Origin: Marinoscillum luteum
GTDB taxonomy: Bacteria > Bacteroidota > Bacteroidia > Cytophagales > Cyclobacteriaceae
DNA length: 64,000 nucleotides
Assembly: GCF_044005705.1 (NCBI RefSeq)
Contig: NZ_JBIPKE010000020.1
Coordinates: 186,001-250,000, forward strand
Direction of reading: 5' to 3'
Position numbers and translations under genes: made by a program. Shown here piece after piece: positions 62,003-64,000 of the stretch; position 1 is the stretch's first letter, and each line of letters opens with the position of its first letter. Under the pieces are notes generated by a model. It worked only from the letters and a program-made list of their open reading frames with translations, had not been told where the DNA came from and did no database searches.

Positions 62003-63238
62003 ATGATCATGCGGACACCTCTTTTCATTTTCGTTTCCCTTGTACTATACAGCTGTACTCAGTCATCTCCAGACTTCCTCAGTCAGGCCCGTCGTGATCT
62101 GTCCATTCTTGCTAGTGACTCTCTGGCCGGACGTGAAGTGGGTACTGAAGGCGAAGCATTAGCCGCAGCATACATTTCCAAACGATTTGAGGCACTGGGG
62201 CTTCAGCCTGCCGGTACTGCGGGATGGAATCAACCATTTTTTGTGAAAGAATCACAAAATCCTCATGAAAAACCCATGCTTTCGGCTGAGGACTCCACCG
62301 CAGGAACTTCAGGAAAAAATGTCATCGGACTGATGGATAACCCTGGAGATGAGGTAGTCATTATAGGAGCTCACTTTGATCACCTGGGTTATGGTGGCTT
62401 TTCGTCTCTTCACCGGGGAGACTCAGCCATACATAATGGTGCTGACGATAATGCAAGTGGGATCACCGCCATGTTTCTCATTGCGGAAATGCTACAAAGC
62501 AAAAACATCCAAACTGATGTCCTTTTCATTGCTTTTTCAGGAGAAGAAAAAGGACTATGGGGCTCAAACTTTTTTGTAAAAAACCCAACGATTGACCTTA
62601 GCACAGTTGATTTTATGATCAATATGGATATGGTGGGCAGACTTGATTCAGCCAAGGGAATGGCCATACACGGCACAGGCACAGCCCCTCAATGGTCACA
62701 AGTCATTGACACGACCAATACAGTTAATTTGAAGGTGATCAAAAAGGCATCTGGTATAGGTCCCTCAGATCATACTTCGTTTTATCTTCAGGACATACCT
62801 GTACTCCATTTCTTCACTGGTCAGCATGAGGATTATCATAAACCCACAGATGATGCCGAGCTCATCAACTATGAAGGGATAGTTCGCATCGCTACTCACA
62901 TCACCAATATCATCACTTATCTCGATACCCAACCTAAACTCACTTTCCAGAAAACCAAAGATGAATCCAGCCAGGGTCCACGTTTCACTGTATCACTAGG
63001 GGTGGTGCCGGATTATTTATATGATGGAAAAGGGATGCGCATTGATGGTATCAGTGAGGACAAACCAGCTCAAAAAGCTGGCCTGGAGGAAGGTGATGTG
63101 GTTATCCAGCTGGGTGATAGCACTGTGATTGATATGATGAGCTACATGCGAGCCTTGTCCTCATTCAAAGCTGGAGACGCCACGGAAGTAATTGTGAATA
63201 GAAATGGCGAAAAACTGGCGTATGACATTCAGTTTTAA
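62003..63238 (+). CDS. M28-family zinc peptidase with PDZ domain (lipoprotein)
   Basis: A two-zinc aminopeptidase-like enzyme of peptidase family M28, about 411 residues, with lipobox VLYSC (Cys near 18). Metal ligands and base are visible: His124 (GAHFDHLGYG), Asp148/149 (NGADDNASG), the catalytic Glu181 and ligand Glu182 (FSGEEKGLWGSNF), Asp209 (INMDMVGR) and His279 (HEDYHKPTDD). A PDZ domain (about 330-411; ISEDKPAQKAGLEEGDVVIQLGD) ends the protein. It probably trims peptides at the cell surface or in the periplasm. The next lipoprotein gene begins immediately after its stop, so they form one operon. An ATG at 62009 is an alternative start. Confidence 0.93.
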   Translation: MIMRTPLFIFVSLVLYSCTQSSPDFLSQARRDLSILASDSLAGREVGTEGEALAAAYISKRFEALGLQPAGTAGWNQPFFVKESQNPHEKPMLSAEDSTAGTSGKNVIGLMDNPGDEVVIIGAHFDHLGYGGFSSLHRGDSAIHNGADDNASGITAMFLIAEMLQSKNIQTDVLFIAFSGEEKGLWGSNFFVKNPTIDLSTVDFMINMDMVGRLDSAKGMAIHGTGTAPQWSQVIDTTNTVNLKVIKKASGIGPSDHTSFYLQDIPVLHFFTGQHEDYHKPTDDAELINYEGIVRIATHITNIITYLDTQPKLTFQKTKDESSQGPRFTVSLGVVPDYLYDGKGMRIDGISEDKPAQKAGLEEGDVVIQLGDSTVIDMMSYMRALSSFKAGDATEVIVNRNGEKLAYDIQF

Positions 63239-63931
63239 ATGAGAAAATTTATCCCCTTGCTTCTTCTGTGGTCTTGCCAGACTTCCGAACCGGCTCAGAT
63301 GATTCTGGATCGTCACAGGGAAACTGTGGGCGAAACTTCCAATATCAGGTCTCTGACCACTCTATCCAACTGCATGGGGCCGGAGGGTCAATACACCACC
63401 TATACCGCCTCCTCTTTCACAGACGATTATGTCCTTTTCCAGCAGGATTACACCTATAAGCCAAACCCCTTCTATGCCCTTATTTTGACGAAAGATGAGG
63501 GCTATGGCCTGGATGAAAACATGGTCATACAGGGCCCACTTTCCAAACCCATTATTGCTGTTTTGAAGGCCCATGAGTTTCACGAGGTAATGCTTCAGCC
63601 GGAGAGTCGATACTTTAACATGCGACTGCTTGAGGATACTACTTTTTTTGACCAAAAGTGCCACCAATTAATCGCAAGTGACCATCTGGGGCTTCCGGTT
63701 CGCTTATATTTTGATCAAAAGTCACGTCTCATGGCGGGGATCTCGCAGGTCAATCCCTACAAAAAAGGAGAGATCATTCAGGTACATTTCGAAAAGTGGA
63801 ACAAGAAAAACAGCCCCGTGATCTTCGAGCAACTTACCATTCTCCAGGGGTCCGAAACCTATACCTTTGATTACGAGTCTGTAGATTTTTCCACTCAATC
63901 AATCGTAAAAATGACATTCGGGCAACCCTGA
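63239..63931 (+). CDS. Outer-membrane lipoprotein-sorting-like protein
   Basis: The 230-residue protein has a short lipoprotein signal (LLLLWSC, Cys near 13). Its beta-rich body (YTTYTASSFTDDYVLFQQDYTYKPNPFYALILTKDEGYGLDENM; HQLIASDHLGLPVRLYFDQKSRLMAGISQVNPY) resembles the LolA/LolB-like fold, a half-barrel that carries lipids, as in several Bacteroidota proteins of unknown role. No catalytic residues are seen. The ATG touches the stop of the M28 peptidase gene, so translation is coupled. Fold assignment is only moderately sure; function is unknown. Confidence 0.65.
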   Translation: MRKFIPLLLLWSCQTSEPAQMILDRHRETVGETSNIRSLTTLSNCMGPEGQYTTYTASSFTDDYVLFQQDYTYKPNPFYALILTKDEGYGLDENMVIQGPLSKPIIAVLKAHEFHEVMLQPESRYFNMRLLEDTTFFDQKCHQLIASDHLGLPVRLYFDQKSRLMAGISQVNPYKKGEIIQVHFEKWNKKNSPVIFEQLTILQGSETYTFDYESVDFSTQSIVKMTFGQP

Positions 63932-63951
63932 AGCGCGCCCCTCTGAGTTTC

Positions 63952-64000
63952 CTACTTAATGTGCCTCCACGGCCATTCCCATTCAGGGAAGCTCCACGCG
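63952..64000 (-). CDS. Possible C-terminal end of a gene running off the right edge
   Basis: The minus strand reads an open frame from the window edge to a TAG at 63952, ending AWSFPEWEWPWRHIK. The Trp-rich ending and its place 20 bp after a convergent gene suggest a real protein end. Fifteen codons are too few to identify it. Confidence 0.3.
   Translation of the reverse strand, partial: AWSFPEWEWPWRHIK

Overview
The window reads as a chromosomal segment of a glycan-degrading Bacteroidota, most likely a marine or soil Cytophagales. The evidence is two SusC/SusD-type polysaccharide utilization loci (PULs), a hybrid two-component regulator, a type IX secretion (T9SS) Plug protein, a giant T9SS-sorted surface protein, many lipoproteins, a Bacteroidota-type DUF3276/PUR protein, TAnnTTTG-like promoter boxes and weak use of Shine-Dalgarno sites. 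I saw no tRNA, rRNA, insertion sequence, prophage or CRISPR array. Genus and species cannot be fixed from the sequence alone.

Region 1 (1-20.2 kb) is PUL 1. A minus-strand operon runs SusC, SusD, a surface glycan-binding lipoprotein, then a BACON-GH5 endoglucanase cut by the left edge. Upstream lies a hybrid two-component sensor/AraC regulator, followed by GH29, GH3 and GH88 enzymes and a CBM9/DUF5916 outer-membrane protein. The enzyme mix suggests a decorated beta-glucan-like or hemicellulosic glycan that also carries uronic acid, but the substrate is not settled.

Region 2 (20.3-28.3 kb) is mostly housekeeping and envelope genes: an ECF sigma factor with a membrane-anchored, beta-barrel-like partner and a 39-residue membrane microprotein, T9SS Plug, an orphan Cas6-like protein, YchF, an AI-2E/PerM permease, a PUR-type nucleic-acid-binding protein and a DUF58 protein.

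Region 3 (28.3-41.1 kb) is PUL 2, a starch/maltodextrin locus in the order GH97 (SusB type), SusC, SusD, SusE, GH13 lipoprotein. An HPP-family membrane protein and a LysR regulator separate it from a transmembrane TPR/helix-turn-helix regulator of SusR-like architecture, which could sense maltooligosaccharides.

Region 4 (41.2-49.6 kb) holds a ferredoxin, an acyl-CoA reductase, a PIN toxin-antitoxin pair that abuts a pseudouridine-synthase gene lacking its catalytic half, and two aconitases of different families transcribed divergently.

Region 5 (49.6-58.6 kb) is a tight three-gene operon: an outer-membrane barrel, a 2616-residue repetitive T9SS substrate and a small lipoprotein. This is the best candidate for an undescribed surface system. 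Region 6 (58.6-64 kb) has a second AI-2E permease, lipoproteins, a TolB-like propeller protein and an M28-PDZ peptidase.
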